A stretch of 12,103 nt of DNA from Brevundimonas sp. (GCA_022712235.1 JALAGW010000383.1:1-12103); one strand, 5' to 3'. Counted from the stretch's first letter, positions 1 to 6,895 are shown. Notes: generated by a model from the letters alone, not told the origin. Program-made: numbers and translations.

Positions 1-70
1 GACCTATGTGCTTCTTGCGGTCCCGGAAGCGGCGCAGCCGCTATCCGGGACCGCAAGAAGCACATAGGTC
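1..70. repeat. Long REP-like palindrome (27-bp perfect arms)
   Basis: Positions 1-27 are the exact reverse complement of 44-70. Inside them AGCGGC (28-33) pairs with GCCGCT (37-42) around a GCA loop, leaving only A43 unpaired, so nearly all 70 bases can fold into one cruciform or RNA hairpin. The inner part (TCCCGGA at 21-27, TCCGGGA at 44-50) is shared with the second element at 85-123, which points to a dispersed REP-type family. The arms may extend left of the window. It lies downstream of the deaminase gene and could act as a two-way terminator or mRNA end stabiliser, but there is no T-run. Confidence 0.8.
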
Positions 71-84
71 GGCGCCTTGGGTGG

Positions 85-123
85 TCCCGGATCTTCGGCT
101 CGCAAACGAGCCTCCGTCCGGGA
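85..123. repeat. Second REP-like palindrome
   Basis: TCCCGGA (85-91) pairs with TCCGGGA (117-123), and inside it GGCTCG (97-102) pairs with CGAGCC (107-112) around a CAAA loop; the segments between the two stems do not pair well. The outer core is the same as in the palindrome at 1-70, with GGTCCCGGA at both 19-27 and 83-91. It lies 10 bases beyond the stop codon of the minus-strand deaminase gene and could protect or end that transcript. Confidence 0.65.
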
Positions 124-133
124 TGACGAGGGA

Positions 134-586
134 TCAGGTCCCGTAAAGGCCTGCCGCCGTCCGTCCCGGCACGTCCAGCTGCGTCAGGGACAGCGGCGGC
201 GGGTCCAGCGTCACGCCCAGCGTCTGATAGGCCGCCGTGCTGGCGAAACCATAGGGCTCGGCGTCGGCGTTGCTGAAGACATAATAAACGGCGCTGACAC
301 GGGTCATCACCGCCGCCGCCAGACACATGGGGCAAGGATGACCGCTGGCGTAGAGAACGCTGCCCGACAGATCGACGGTCCCCAGCGTCGGACCCGCCTG
401 ACGCAGGGCCTCCATCTCGGCGTGGGAACTGGGATCGCAGGTCGCCATCATCCGGTTGACGCCAGCGCCCACGACGCCGCCGTCCTTGACCAGAACCGCG
501 CCGAAGGGCCGCCCACCCGCGCGGACGTTCTCAAGGGCCAGATCGACCGCCTGGGCCAGCCAGCGGCGGTGTCCGGCGTCGCTCAC
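134..586 (-). CDS. Zinc-dependent nucleoside/guanine deaminase (CDA fold)
   Basis: A 150-residue cytidine/deoxycytidylate deaminase-fold protein that probably removes the amino group from a free base or nucleoside in the cytosol. The zinc site is complete: His55 and Glu57 in SSHAEMEAL (Glu57 is the proton shuttle), with Cys85 and Cys88 in PCPMC. The N-terminal GGRPFGAVLVKDG and the spacing match the guanine deaminase (GuaD-like) branch better than tRNA adenosine deaminase TadA, but the substrate is not certain. The residue before PCPMC is His (SGHPCPMC), where GuaD has Glu. I chose the GTG at 584-586, which follows the gmk stop by 5 bases and is preceded by AAGGAAG at a rather long distance. 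A longer reading from 637 would overlap gmk by 46 bases and adds residues with no family resemblance. It is the last gene of the minus-strand series. Confidence 0.82.
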   Translation of the reverse strand: MSDAGHRRWLAQAVDLALENVRAGGRPFGAVLVKDGGVVGAGVNRMMATCDPSSHAEMEALRQAGPTLGTVDLSGSVLYASGHPCPMCLAAAVMTRVSAVYYVFSNADAEPYGFASTAAYQTLGVTLDPPPLSLTQLDVPGRTAAGLYGT

Positions 587-591
587 GGCCG

Positions 592-1233
592 TCAGACCAC
601 TTCCTTCAGCAGGGCGCTCTTGTAAGCGTCGACCCACAGGTTGCGGTGACGGCGGCTGCGCTCGGCGTGATAGATGTGGGCCAGCTCAGCGTAGGACCGG
701 TCGAAGTCCTCGTTGACCAGGACGTAGTCGAACTCGTCGCAGTGCTCGATCTCGCCCTTGGCGTTGGCGACGCGACGCTCGATCACGTCCTCGGCGTCCT
801 GCGAGCGCGTCACCAGGCGGCGGCGCAGTTCTTCCAGGCTGGGCGGCAGGACGAAGACGCGGGCGGCGTCACCGGGGCATTTCTCGGCCACGTCGCGGGC
901 GCCCTGCCAGTCGATGTCGAACAGGACGTCGCGGCCCTCGGCCAGGGCGCGGTCCACCGGCGCGCGCGGCGAGCCGTAGCGGTTGCCGTGCACGTCGGCC
1001 CATTCCAGGAAGGCGTCGGCGTCGATCAGACGCTGGAATTCCTCGTGCGTGACAAAATGATAGTCGCGGCCGTCGACTTCGCCTGGGCGGATGCCGCGCG
1101 TGGTCATGGACACCGACAGCTCCAGCCCCTTGTGGTCGGCCATCAGGCGACGGCACAGCGACGTCTTCCCGGCCCCCGACGGACTGGCCACGATCAGCAG
1201 GACGCCACGGCGGGGGGTGCGGTTATTCGACAT
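592..1233 (-). CDS. gmk: Guanylate kinase
   Basis: A 213-residue cytosolic enzyme that transfers a phosphate from ATP to GMP, giving GDP for nucleic acid and (p)ppGpp synthesis. The Walker A loop is ASPSGAGKTS (16-25). The GMP-binding region follows, with SMTTR (42-46), RDYHF (56-60) and EWADVHGNRYG (77-87). DIDWQGA (106-112) and the lid region RLVTRSQDAEDVIERR (139-154) are also typical. Length is normal for the family. The ATG at 1231-1233 lies inside the end of yicC (11-base overlap) with no strong ribosome binding site, so translation is probably coupled to yicC. The association of yicC with gmk is conserved in many proteobacteria. Confidence 0.97.
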   Translation of the reverse strand: MSNNRTPRRGVLLIVASPSGAGKTSLCRRLMADHKGLELSVSMTTRGIRPGEVDGRDYHFVTHEEFQRLIDADAFLEWADVHGNRYGSPRAPVDRALAEGRDVLFDIDWQGARDVAEKCPGDAARVFVLPPSLEELRRRLVTRSQDAEDVIERRVANAKGEIEHCDEFDYVLVNEDFDRSYAELAHIYHAERSRRHRNLWVDAYKSALLKEVV

Positions 1234-2110
1234 TCTGAACTTGTTCTCGAAGCTGCTCGATGACGGCCTTCAGTTCGAGGCCGATTCCGGTGAGCGGCGT
1301 GGTAGCGGATTTCGAGCAGAGCGTGTTCGCTTCGCGCATGAATTCCTGCATCAGGAAGTCGAGTTTTCGCCCGGCGGGGGGTTGCTGCAACAGTGTCCGG
1401 GCCGAGGCGACGTGCGCGGTCAGGCGATCCAGTTCCTCACGCACGTCCGCCTTGGTGGCGAGGGCGGCGGCTTCAAGGAAGATTCGCTCATCCAGACCCG
1501 GCGCGTCGGGTGCCAGTTCACTGATCCGGCGGGTGAAGCGTTCGCGGATCGCCTCCGTCTGGCTGGAAGCCTCGACCTCGGCGCGCGCAACCAGGGCCTC
1601 GATGGTTCCGACGAAATCGTGGATCACCGGCGTCAGTTGCTCGCCTTCGCGTTGACGCGACAGCTTCAAGGCGTCCAGCGCCTGTTCAATGGTGGCGGCG
1701 ATGGCGGCCTCGACGGCGGCGTGGGCCTCGGGGTCCTCGACCTCCTCGGCCACCTCGATGACACCGCGCAGGGACAGCAGACCGTCGGCCGAGGGCGGCG
1801 TCGCCCCCTCCTCCGCCAACTGGTTCGCCAGCTTCAGATAGGTCGCCAGAACGGCTTCGTTTACGCGCGGCGCGGGCTCCGAGCCCTCGGCCCGCTTGGC
1901 CTGAACGCTCAGCGTCACCTGCCCCCGGTTCAGACGCGCCTGCGCCGCCGCCTTGGTCAGACGTTCCAGGTTCTCGAAACTGCCGGGACCGCGATAGCGG
2001 ACCTCCAGCGATCGCCCGTTGACCGAGCGCGCCTCGACCGTCCAGGTCCAGCCGTCCAGCGCGCCGTCAGCCCGGCCGAAACCCGTCATGCCTGAGATCG
2101 ACGCACTCAT
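1223..2110 (-). CDS. yicC: YicC family endoribonuclease
   Basis: A 295-residue protein of the YicC/YloC family, whose members have been described as endoribonucleases involved in RNA turnover. The family N-terminus is seen in MTGFGRA (8-14) and EARSVNGRSLEVRYR (26-40). The most conserved block is at the C-terminus: REELDRLTAHV (224-234), GRKLDFLMQEFMREANTL (247-264), SKS (266-268) and ELKAVIEQLREQVQNVE (279-295), very close to E. coli YicC from memory. The ATG at 2108-2110 overlaps the mltG stop in an ATGA junction, which favours reinitiation by terminating ribosomes; I see no separate ribosome binding site. Met8 is a possible shorter start. The gene in turn overlaps gmk by 11 bases. RNA targets cannot be read from the sequence. 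Confidence 0.93.
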   Translation of the reverse strand: MSASISGMTGFGRADGALDGWTWTVEARSVNGRSLEVRYRGPGSFENLERLTKAAAQARLNRGQVTLSVQAKRAEGSEPAPRVNEAVLATYLKLANQLAEEGATPPSADGLLSLRGVIEVAEEVEDPEAHAAVEAAIAATIEQALDALKLSRQREGEQLTPVIHDFVGTIEALVARAEVEASSQTEAIRERFTRRISELAPDAPGLDERIFLEAAALATKADVREELDRLTAHVASARTLLQQPPAGRKLDFLMQEFMREANTLCSKSATTPLTGIGLELKAVIEQLREQVQNVE

Positions 2111-3300
2111 GGCGCGACCGCCGTCGGCACGGAAATGACCTTGGCGCCCGGCGGAATGACCACGGGCGCGGCCTCGCCCATCGGCGTCGCCGTCGCGCCG
2201 GGCACCGAAGCGGCCTGCCCCGGCGGCAGTCCTGCCTTGCGGCGTTCAATCTCGCGCCACCGCGCCACGTTCAACAGATGCTCGGGATAGGTGCGGGCGA
2301 AGACGTGACCGCCGGTGCCGTCGGCGACGAAGAAGACATATTCCGAACGCGGCGGGTTCAGGACGGCCTTCAGCGCCTCCTCGCCCGGATTGGCGATGGG
2401 CGTCGGCGGCAGGCCGTCGATCAGATAGGTGTTCCACGGCGTCTGGGCGCGCAGTTCCGAGGCGCGAATGCCCCGGCCCAGCGGACGGCCCTTGGTCACG
2501 CCGTAAACGATGGTCGGATCGCTCTCCAGCCGCATTCCCAGCCGCAGGCGGTTGGTGAAGACCGCCGCCACCTCGGGTCGTTCCGAGGCCAGGCCCGTCT
2601 CCTTCTCGACGATGGAGGCCAGAACCAGGGCTTCTTCCGGCGTGGTGACGATGCTGGCGGGCGAGCGCGTCGGCCACAGGGCCTCCAGCTTGGTCTTGGC
2701 GGCGCGCTGCATTCGAGCAATGACCGAGGCGCGCGTCTCGCCGCGCGCCACCTCATAGGTGTCGGGCCACAGACTGCCCTCGGCGGGGACCTCGACCTCG
2801 CCGGTCAGGACCGGCTGCTTCATCAGGATGTCGACCGCCTGGGCGCTGGACCAGCCTTCCGGCAGGGTCACGTAGTGGCGCACAGCCTTGCCGTCGACCA
2901 GCAGGCCGACCACGGTCGCCAGCGAGGCCCCCGACGGCACCTCATACTCGCCCGCACGGATCTTGCGGTCCGCGCCGCTCAGGCTGACGGCGGCGCGGAA
3001 CAGGTCAGTCGAGCGGATCACCCCCGCCGACTTCAGGCTGGCCGCGATGGCCGGCACGCCCGCGCCTGACGGCAGGGTGACGACGGTGGCGTCGCCCTCG
3101 GCCGCCTTGGGCCCCGGCCCCCAGTAGACGGCCCACAGCGCGATCAGGGCCGCGACCACGAACAGGCCCAGGGTCCCGGCGGCGGTGATCAGGCCGACGC
3201 CGAGGCTGGACTTGGCGGCTCCGCCGCCGCCCCGCTTCGGCACGCGGTTCTTCGGGATGCGAACCTTGGGCGCGGAACGACGCGACGGAGCCTTGGCCAA
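2107..3300 (-). CDS. mltG: Endolytic murein transglycosylase MltG
   Basis: A 397-residue inner-membrane enzyme (YceG-like family) that cleaves nascent peptidoglycan strands and so sets glycan length. The basic cytoplasmic N-terminus (residues 1-30) is followed by one membrane segment at about 34-60 and a periplasmic LysM-like region (about 70-145: VVTLPSGAGVPAIAASLKSAG, then RAGEYEVPSGAS). The catalytic domain carries LASIVEKETG (228-236) with the probable catalytic Glu232, LESDPTIVYG (258-267) and NTYLIDGLPPTPIANPG (290-306). The Pro/Ala-rich tail after about 358 looks disordered. The start is the TTG at 3298-3300, one base after the fabF stop, with AAGAAGG nine bases upstream; the next in-frame candidate, a GTG at residue 20, has less support. 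The end overlaps yicC by 4 bases. Confidence 0.95.
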   Translation of the reverse strand: MAKAPSRRSAPKVRIPKNRVPKRGGGGAAKSSLGVGLITAAGTLGLFVVAALIALWAVYWGPGPKAAEGDATVVTLPSGAGVPAIAASLKSAGVIRSTDLFRAAVSLSGADRKIRAGEYEVPSGASLATVVGLLVDGKAVRHYVTLPEGWSSAQAVDILMKQPVLTGEVEVPAEGSLWPDTYEVARGETRASVIARMQRAAKTKLEALWPTRSPASIVTTPEEALVLASIVEKETGLASERPEVAAVFTNRLRLGMRLESDPTIVYGVTKGRPLGRGIRASELRAQTPWNTYLIDGLPPTPIANPGEEALKAVLNPPRSEYVFFVADGTGGHVFARTYPEHLLNVARWREIERRKAGLPPGQAASVPGATATPMGEAAPVVIPPGAKVISVPTAVAP

Positions 3301-3301
3301 G

Positions 3302-4582
3302 TCAGTCGACCTTCTTGAAGATCACGGCCGCATTGGTGCCGCCGAAGCCGAAGCTGTTGGACATGGCGACATCGATCTTCATCGGCTTGCCCTTGTGCGG
3401 CACCAGGTCGATCGGCGTCTCCATCTCCGGATCGTCCAGATTGATGGTCGGCGGGGCGATCTGGTCGCGGATGGCCAGGACCGAGAAGATGCTCTCGATG
3501 GCCCCGGCGGCGCCCAACAGGTGGCCCGTCATGGACTTGGTCGAGGAAACGGCGACATCCTTGGCGTGATCGCCGACCAGACGCTCGATGGCCTTCAGCT
3601 CGATCCAGTCGGCCATGGTCGAGGTGCCGTGGGCGTTGACGTAGTCCAGGTCCGAGGGCTGCAGGCCCGCGCGCTTCAGCGCCGCCTTCATGGCCCGCAG
3701 ACCGCCGTCGCCGTCCTCGGACGGGGCGGTGATGTGGTAGGCGTCGCCGCTCATGCCGTAGCCGACGACCTCGGCGTAGATCTTGGCGCCGCGCGCCTTG
3801 GCGTGTTCGTACTCTTCCAGCACCATGACGCCGGCGCCTTCGCCCATGATGAAGCCGGCGTGGCCCCGGTCATAGGGACGCGAGGCCTTCTCGGGCGTAT
3901 CGTTGTAGGCCGTGCACAGGGCCTTGCAGGCCAGGAAGCCGGCGATGCCGATCGGCACGACCGAGCTTTCGGCGCCGCCCGCCACCATGACCTCGGCGTC
4001 GCCCAGGGCGATCATCCGGGCCGCGTCGCCAATGGCGTGGGCGCCGGTGGCGCAGGCGGTGACGACCGAATGGTTCGGGCCCTTCAGGCCGTGACGGATC
4101 GAGATCTGTCCCGAGGCCAGGTTGATCAGGGCCGAGGGAATGAAGAAGGGGCTGACGCGGCGAACGCCCTGTTCTTTCAGGACAATGGCCGTGTCGGCGA
4201 TGGGGCCCAGGCCGCCGATGCCGGAGCCGACCATGACGCCGGTCGCCTCCTTGTCGTCCTCGGATTCAGGCTTCCAGTTCGCGTCGGCCAGGGCCTCGTC
4301 GGCGGCGGCGATGGCGTAGAGGATGAAGTCGTCGACGCGCTTGCGGGCCTTGGCCGACATCACCTGATCAGGGTCGAAGACGCCCGGCTGGTCCGGCGCG
4401 CCGCGACCACGACCATCCACCGACGGCACTTCACCGGCGATGGTGCAGCCATAGCCTTCGGTGTCGAAGGCGGTGATCGGACCGATGCCCGAGCGCCCCT
4501 CGACGATGCCTTTCCAGACGTGTTCCACGCCCGTGCCGAGCGGAGTGACAAGGCCGAGGCCCGTAATGACGACGCGGCGCAT
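3302..4582 (-). CDS. fabF: Beta-ketoacyl-ACP synthase II
   Basis: A 426-residue cytosolic condensing enzyme that joins malonyl-ACP to the growing acyl-ACP, releasing CO2. The catalytic triad is visible: Cys177 in TACATGAHAIG, His318 in NAHGTST and His354 in STKSMTGHLLGAAGA, with Lys349 alongside. The glycine-rich end GFGGTNA is at 412-418. After HGTST it reads MADWIEL rather than the PxGD of E. coli FabF, a variant I associate with alphaproteobacterial FabF; residues 52-70 form an extra loop relative to E. coli. The start ATG has a strong AAGGAG eight bases upstream (plus-strand 4591-4596). It is separated from acpP by a terminator-like hairpin and abuts mltG. Confidence 0.97.
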   Translation of the reverse strand: MRRVVITGLGLVTPLGTGVEHVWKGIVEGRSGIGPITAFDTEGYGCTIAGEVPSVDGRGRGAPDQPGVFDPDQVMSAKARKRVDDFILYAIAAADEALADANWKPESEDDKEATGVMVGSGIGGLGPIADTAIVLKEQGVRRVSPFFIPSALINLASGQISIRHGLKGPNHSVVTACATGAHAIGDAARMIALGDAEVMVAGGAESSVVPIGIAGFLACKALCTAYNDTPEKASRPYDRGHAGFIMGEGAGVMVLEEYEHAKARGAKIYAEVVGYGMSGDAYHITAPSEDGDGGLRAMKAALKRAGLQPSDLDYVNAHGTSTMADWIELKAIERLVGDHAKDVAVSSTKSMTGHLLGAAGAIESIFSVLAIRDQIAPPTINLDDPEMETPIDLVPHKGKPMKIDVAMSNSFGFGGTNAAVIFKKVD

Positions 4583-4590
4583 GGTTCGCG

Positions 4591-4596
4591 CTCCTT
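4591..4596 (-). promoter_or_regulatory. Strong ribosome binding site of fabF
   Basis: AAGGAG read on the minus strand, eight bases before the fabF ATG at 4580-4582. It is among the best anti-Shine-Dalgarno matches in the window. It lies just past the hairpin that separates acpP from fabF, so fabF can be translated independently of acpP. Confidence 0.7.
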
Positions 4597-4616
4597 GGAC
4601 TGCAGAATCGTAACCG

Positions 4617-4673
4617 AAAACAATAATGGCCGCCGAACGGTCCCGCTAGGGTCCCGCCACGGCGGCCATCATT
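4617..4673 (-). terminator. Terminator/attenuator between acpP and fabF
   Basis: On the minus strand, downstream of acpP, AATGATGGCCGCCG (4660-4673) pairs with CGGCGGCCATTATT (4622-4635), a 14-bp stem with one mismatch around a 24-base loop, followed by the T-rich TATTGTTTT (the T-run at 4617-4625 overlaps the stem foot). The ten inner pairs (4626-4635 with 4660-4669) are perfect. Because fabF, mltG, yicC and gmk follow in the same direction, this is probably a partial terminator that lets acpP mRNA exceed the downstream message. The large loop makes it weaker than a classical terminator. Confidence 0.65.
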
Positions 4674-4700
4674 TAGGAAGTGCGACGGATCGCGACCGGA

Positions 4701-4940
4701 TTAGCCGGCCAGCTTCTCGTCGATGAACTTCACGGCGTCGCCGACGGTCTGGATGTGCTCGGCGGCGTCATCCGGGATCTCGACGTCGAATTCTTCTTCG
4801 AAGGCCATGACCAGCTCGACGTTGTCGAGCGAGTCGGCGCCCAGGTCGTCGATGAAGGAAGCCTTTTCCGTGACCTTGTCCGGATCGGCGTCCAGGTGGT
4901 CGATAACGATCTTGCGGACGCGTTCGAGGGTGTCGGACAT
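4701..4940 (-). CDS. acpP: Acyl carrier protein
   Basis: A 79-residue acidic carrier that holds acyl chains on a phosphopantetheine arm during fatty acid and lipid synthesis. The attachment site is Ser37 in GADSLDNVEL (34-43). The four-helix pattern, the acidic helix II around FEEEFDVEIPDD and the length match E. coli AcpP closely. The ATG at 4938-4940 gives the standard family N-terminus (MSDTLERVRKI). An in-frame extension up to 5039 is open, but its residues do not resemble ACP and it runs through the leader region. The ribosome binding site is weak (AGAGAGA, 6-12 bases upstream). It sits alone between two hairpins, after fabG and before fabF, consistent with separate, high expression. Confidence 0.97.
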   Translation of the reverse strand: MSDTLERVRKIVIDHLDADPDKVTEKASFIDDLGADSLDNVELVMAFEEEFDVEIPDDAAEHIQTVGDAVKFIDEKLAG

Positions 4941-5051
4941 GAGTGTCTCTCTGCCTGTTTGTTTGTCGCCGTGAAGGCGGGGTCTCAGTGTTCGCCGTGT
5001 CACGGCAGCTCCGAGGAAGCAAGTCTCTAAAGGACTCACCGCCGCGAGGCG

Positions 5052-5085
5052 TTCCCGCCCTTTAGCACAGCCATCGGGGCGGGAA
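5052..5085. promoter_or_regulatory. 9-bp palindrome upstream of acpP (possible operator or hairpin)
   Basis: TTCCCGCCC (5052-5060) and GGGCGGGAA (5077-5085) are perfect inverted repeats around a 16-base spacer. On the minus strand the spacer contains GCTAAAG, which resembles the Caulobacter housekeeping -10 element (GCTANAWC), but I find no convincing -35. It lies about 110 bases upstream of the acpP start, between the fabG terminator and acpP, so it may mark the acpP promoter/operator or a leader hairpin. The rest of the 183-base gap (4941-5123) shows nothing else clear. Confidence 0.4.
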
Positions 5086-5092
5086 ATAGAGT

Positions 5093-5120
5093 GTTGCGCG
5101 TCGTGATCGCGACGCGCAAC
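5093..5120 (-). terminator. Hairpin terminator after fabG
   Basis: GTTGCGCGTCG (5093-5103) and CGACGCGCAAC (5110-5120) form a perfect 11-bp stem with a 6-base loop, starting 3 bases after the fabG stop codon. The minus-strand sequence after it (ACTCTATTTCCC) is only weakly T-rich. It may therefore terminate partially or stabilise the fabD-fabG message. It separates fabG from acpP. Confidence 0.65.
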
Positions 5121-5123
5121 GCC

Positions 5124-5864
5124 TTAGATCATCGCCATGCCGCCGTTCACGTGCAGGGTCTGGCCCGTCACATAGGCGGCTTCGTCCGACGACAGATAGA
5201 CGGCGGCGGCGGCGATTTCATCGCCCGTGCCCAGACGACCCGACGGAATCTTGGTCAGGATGGCCTCGCGCTGCTGGTCGTTCAGCACGTCGGTCATCGG
5301 CGAGGCGATGAAGCCCGGCGCGATGCAGTTCACCGTGATCCCGCGCGAACCGACTTCCTGGGCCAGAGACTTGGAGAAGCCGATCATGCCGGCCTTGGAC
5401 GCCGAATAGTTGGTCTGGCCGGGGTTGCCGGTCACGCCGACCACCGAGGTCACGCCGATGATCCGGCCCGAACGGCGCTTCATCATGCCCTTCACCGCTG
5501 CGCGGGTCAGGCGGAAATAAGACTCAAGGTTGATCTGGATGACGGACTGGAAGTCCTCGTCCTTCATCCGCATCAGCAGGCCGTCCTTGGTGATGCCGGC
5601 GTTGGCGACCAGGATGTCCAGCGGACCGCCGGCGGCGGCTTCGGCCGCGGCGACCAGATTATCGACCGACTCGGGGTCCGACAGGTTGGCGGTGGCGAAA
5701 TGAGCGCGCTCGCCCAGTTCCTTGGCCAGATCGGCCAGAACCGCCTCGCGCGTGCCCGACAGCACCACGGTCGCGCCCTGGGCGTGCAGCGAGCGCGCGA
5801 TGGCTCCGCCGATGCCGCCGGTCGCGCCGGTCACCAGGGCGATCTTTCCCGAAAGGTTGAACAT
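5124..5864 (-). CDS. fabG: 3-oxoacyl-ACP reductase
   Basis: A 246-residue short-chain dehydrogenase/reductase that uses NADPH to reduce 3-ketoacyl-ACP to 3-hydroxyacyl-ACP, the first reductive step of each elongation cycle. The Rossmann glycine motif TGATGGIG is at 12-19 and NAG at 88-90. The catalytic tetrad is Asn112, Ser140, Tyr153 and Lys157 (YSASK at 153-157). The IAPGFIASPM (181-190) and VNGGMAMI C-terminus are standard FabG. Length matches the family. The start ATG is preceded by AGGGAT about seven bases upstream, and it lies 19 bases after fabD. Its place between fabD and acpP supports the biosynthetic role over other SDR functions. Confidence 0.97.
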   Translation of the reverse strand: MFNLSGKIALVTGATGGIGGAIARSLHAQGATVVLSGTREAVLADLAKELGERAHFATANLSDPESVDNLVAAAEAAAGGPLDILVANAGITKDGLLMRMKDEDFQSVIQINLESYFRLTRAAVKGMMKRRSGRIIGVTSVVGVTGNPGQTNYSASKAGMIGFSKSLAQEVGSRGITVNCIAPGFIASPMTDVLNDQQREAILTKIPSGRLGTGDEIAAAAVYLSSDEAAYVTGQTLHVNGGMAMI

Positions 5865-5883
5865 TGTTTCTATCCCTATGAAA

Positions 5884-6828
5884 TCAGAGCGACTTCGCGA
5901 ACGCTTCGAGGTCTTCCGGCGTGTTCAGCGCCAGGCTCTCGGCGTCCGGCGCAATGCGCTTGGCCATGCCGGTCAGGACCTTGCCCGAGCCGATCTCGGA
6001 GAAGCGGGTCACGCCGCCCTCGCCTGCCATCCACTCCATGCTCTCACGCCAGCGCACGCGGCCCGTGACCTGCTCGACCAGCAGACGACGGATCACCTCG
6101 GCGTCCGTTTCCGGGCGGGCGGTGACGTTGGCGCCCACCGGCACGGCCGGGGCGAGAATCTTCGCGTCGGCCAAGGCAGCGGCCATTTCATCGGCGGCGG
6201 GCTGCATCAGCGGGCAGTGGAAGGGCGCCGAGACGTTCAGCGGAATGGCGCGCGCGCCCAGTTCCTTGGCCTTCTCGATGGCGCGGTCCACGGCGGCCTT
6301 GTCGCCCGAGATGACGACGTTGCCGTTGTTGTTGTCGTTGGCAACGACGCAGACACCGACTTCCGAGCCCGCAGCGGCAGCGGCTTCGGCCAGAGCCAGG
6401 TCGGTTTTCGGTCCGATCAGCGAGGCCATCGCCCCCTTGCCCACCGGCACGGCGCGCTGCATGGCCTGGCCGCGCAGCTTCAGCAGGCCGGCCGTGTCCG
6501 ACAGGCTGATCGCCCCGACCGCCGCCAGGGCCGAGTATTCGCCCAGCGAGTGACCGGCGACGAAGCCGGCCTTGCTCACGTCCACGCCGAACTCGACCTT
6601 CAGCACCCGCGCCGCCGCGACCGAGACGGCCATCAGGGCCGGCTGGGCGTTCTCGGTCAGGGTCAACTGGTCTTCCGGCCCTTCGCGCATCAGGTCAAAC
6701 AGCTTCTGGTTCAGCGCGTCATCGACCTCGGCGAAGACGTCGCGTGCGCTGGCGAAGGCCTCGGCGAGAGCGGCGCCCATGCCGACGCTCTGGCTGCCCT
6801 GACCGGGGAAGAGAAGCGCGAGGGTCAT
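5884..6828 (-). CDS. fabD: Malonyl-CoA-ACP transacylase
   Basis: A 314-residue cytosolic enzyme that moves the malonyl group from CoA to AcpP. FPGQGSQ (7-13) forms the oxyanion region, the nucleophile is Ser94 in GHSLGEYSAL, Arg119 (LKLRGQAMQ) would bind the malonyl carboxylate, and His204 in SAPFHCPLM is the catalytic base. QPAL (62-65) is also conserved. I chose the ATG at 6826-6828, which places the family start (MTLALLFPGQGSQ) at the N-terminus; an in-frame TTG at 6858 would add ten unrelated residues. The ribosome binding site is weak. The ATG is preceded closely by the perfect palindrome GGAACGTTCC (6832-6841). It is the first fatty acid gene of the cluster. Confidence 0.97.
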   Translation of the reverse strand: MTLALLFPGQGSQSVGMGAALAEAFASARDVFAEVDDALNQKLFDLMREGPEDQLTLTENAQPALMAVSVAAARVLKVEFGVDVSKAGFVAGHSLGEYSALAAVGAISLSDTAGLLKLRGQAMQRAVPVGKGAMASLIGPKTDLALAEAAAAAGSEVGVCVVANDNNNGNVVISGDKAAVDRAIEKAKELGARAIPLNVSAPFHCPLMQPAADEMAAALADAKILAPAVPVGANVTARPETDAEVIRRLLVEQVTGRVRWRESMEWMAGEGGVTRFSEIGSGKVLTGMAKRIAPDAESLALNTPEDLEAFAKSL

Positions 6829-6866
6829 AGAGGAACGTTCCGTGGTCCGTTGATTCAAGGGGCCGA

Positions 6867-6895
6867 GGCGTAGGCGAAACCCGACCCTACGGCAA
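6867..6895 (-). promoter_or_regulatory. Candidate promoter of the fab cluster
   Basis: On the minus strand TTGCCG (6890-6895) and TACGCC (6867-6872) are 17 bases apart, a plausible sigma70-type pair with a weak -10. A 6-bp inverted repeat (CGTAGG 6869-6874, CCTACG 6886-6891) spans the spacer and could be an operator or chance. The gap between the transporter gene and fabD (6829-6942) has no other obvious promoter, so readthrough from the transporter also remains possible. Confidence 0.3.

Noticed and set aside
1091..2095. A 334-residue plus-strand open frame opposite yicC
   Set aside because: Antisense to a conserved gene, with no known motif or ribosome site.
3185..4726. A 513-residue plus-strand open frame
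   Set aside because: It lies opposite fabF and the end of mltG, which have clear family motifs; its composition (Gly, Ala, Asp, Arg) is that of an antisense shadow.
4941..5039. N-terminal extension of the acyl carrier protein to 112 residues
   Set aside because: The added residues do not resemble ACP, and the inner ATG gives exactly the standard N-terminus.
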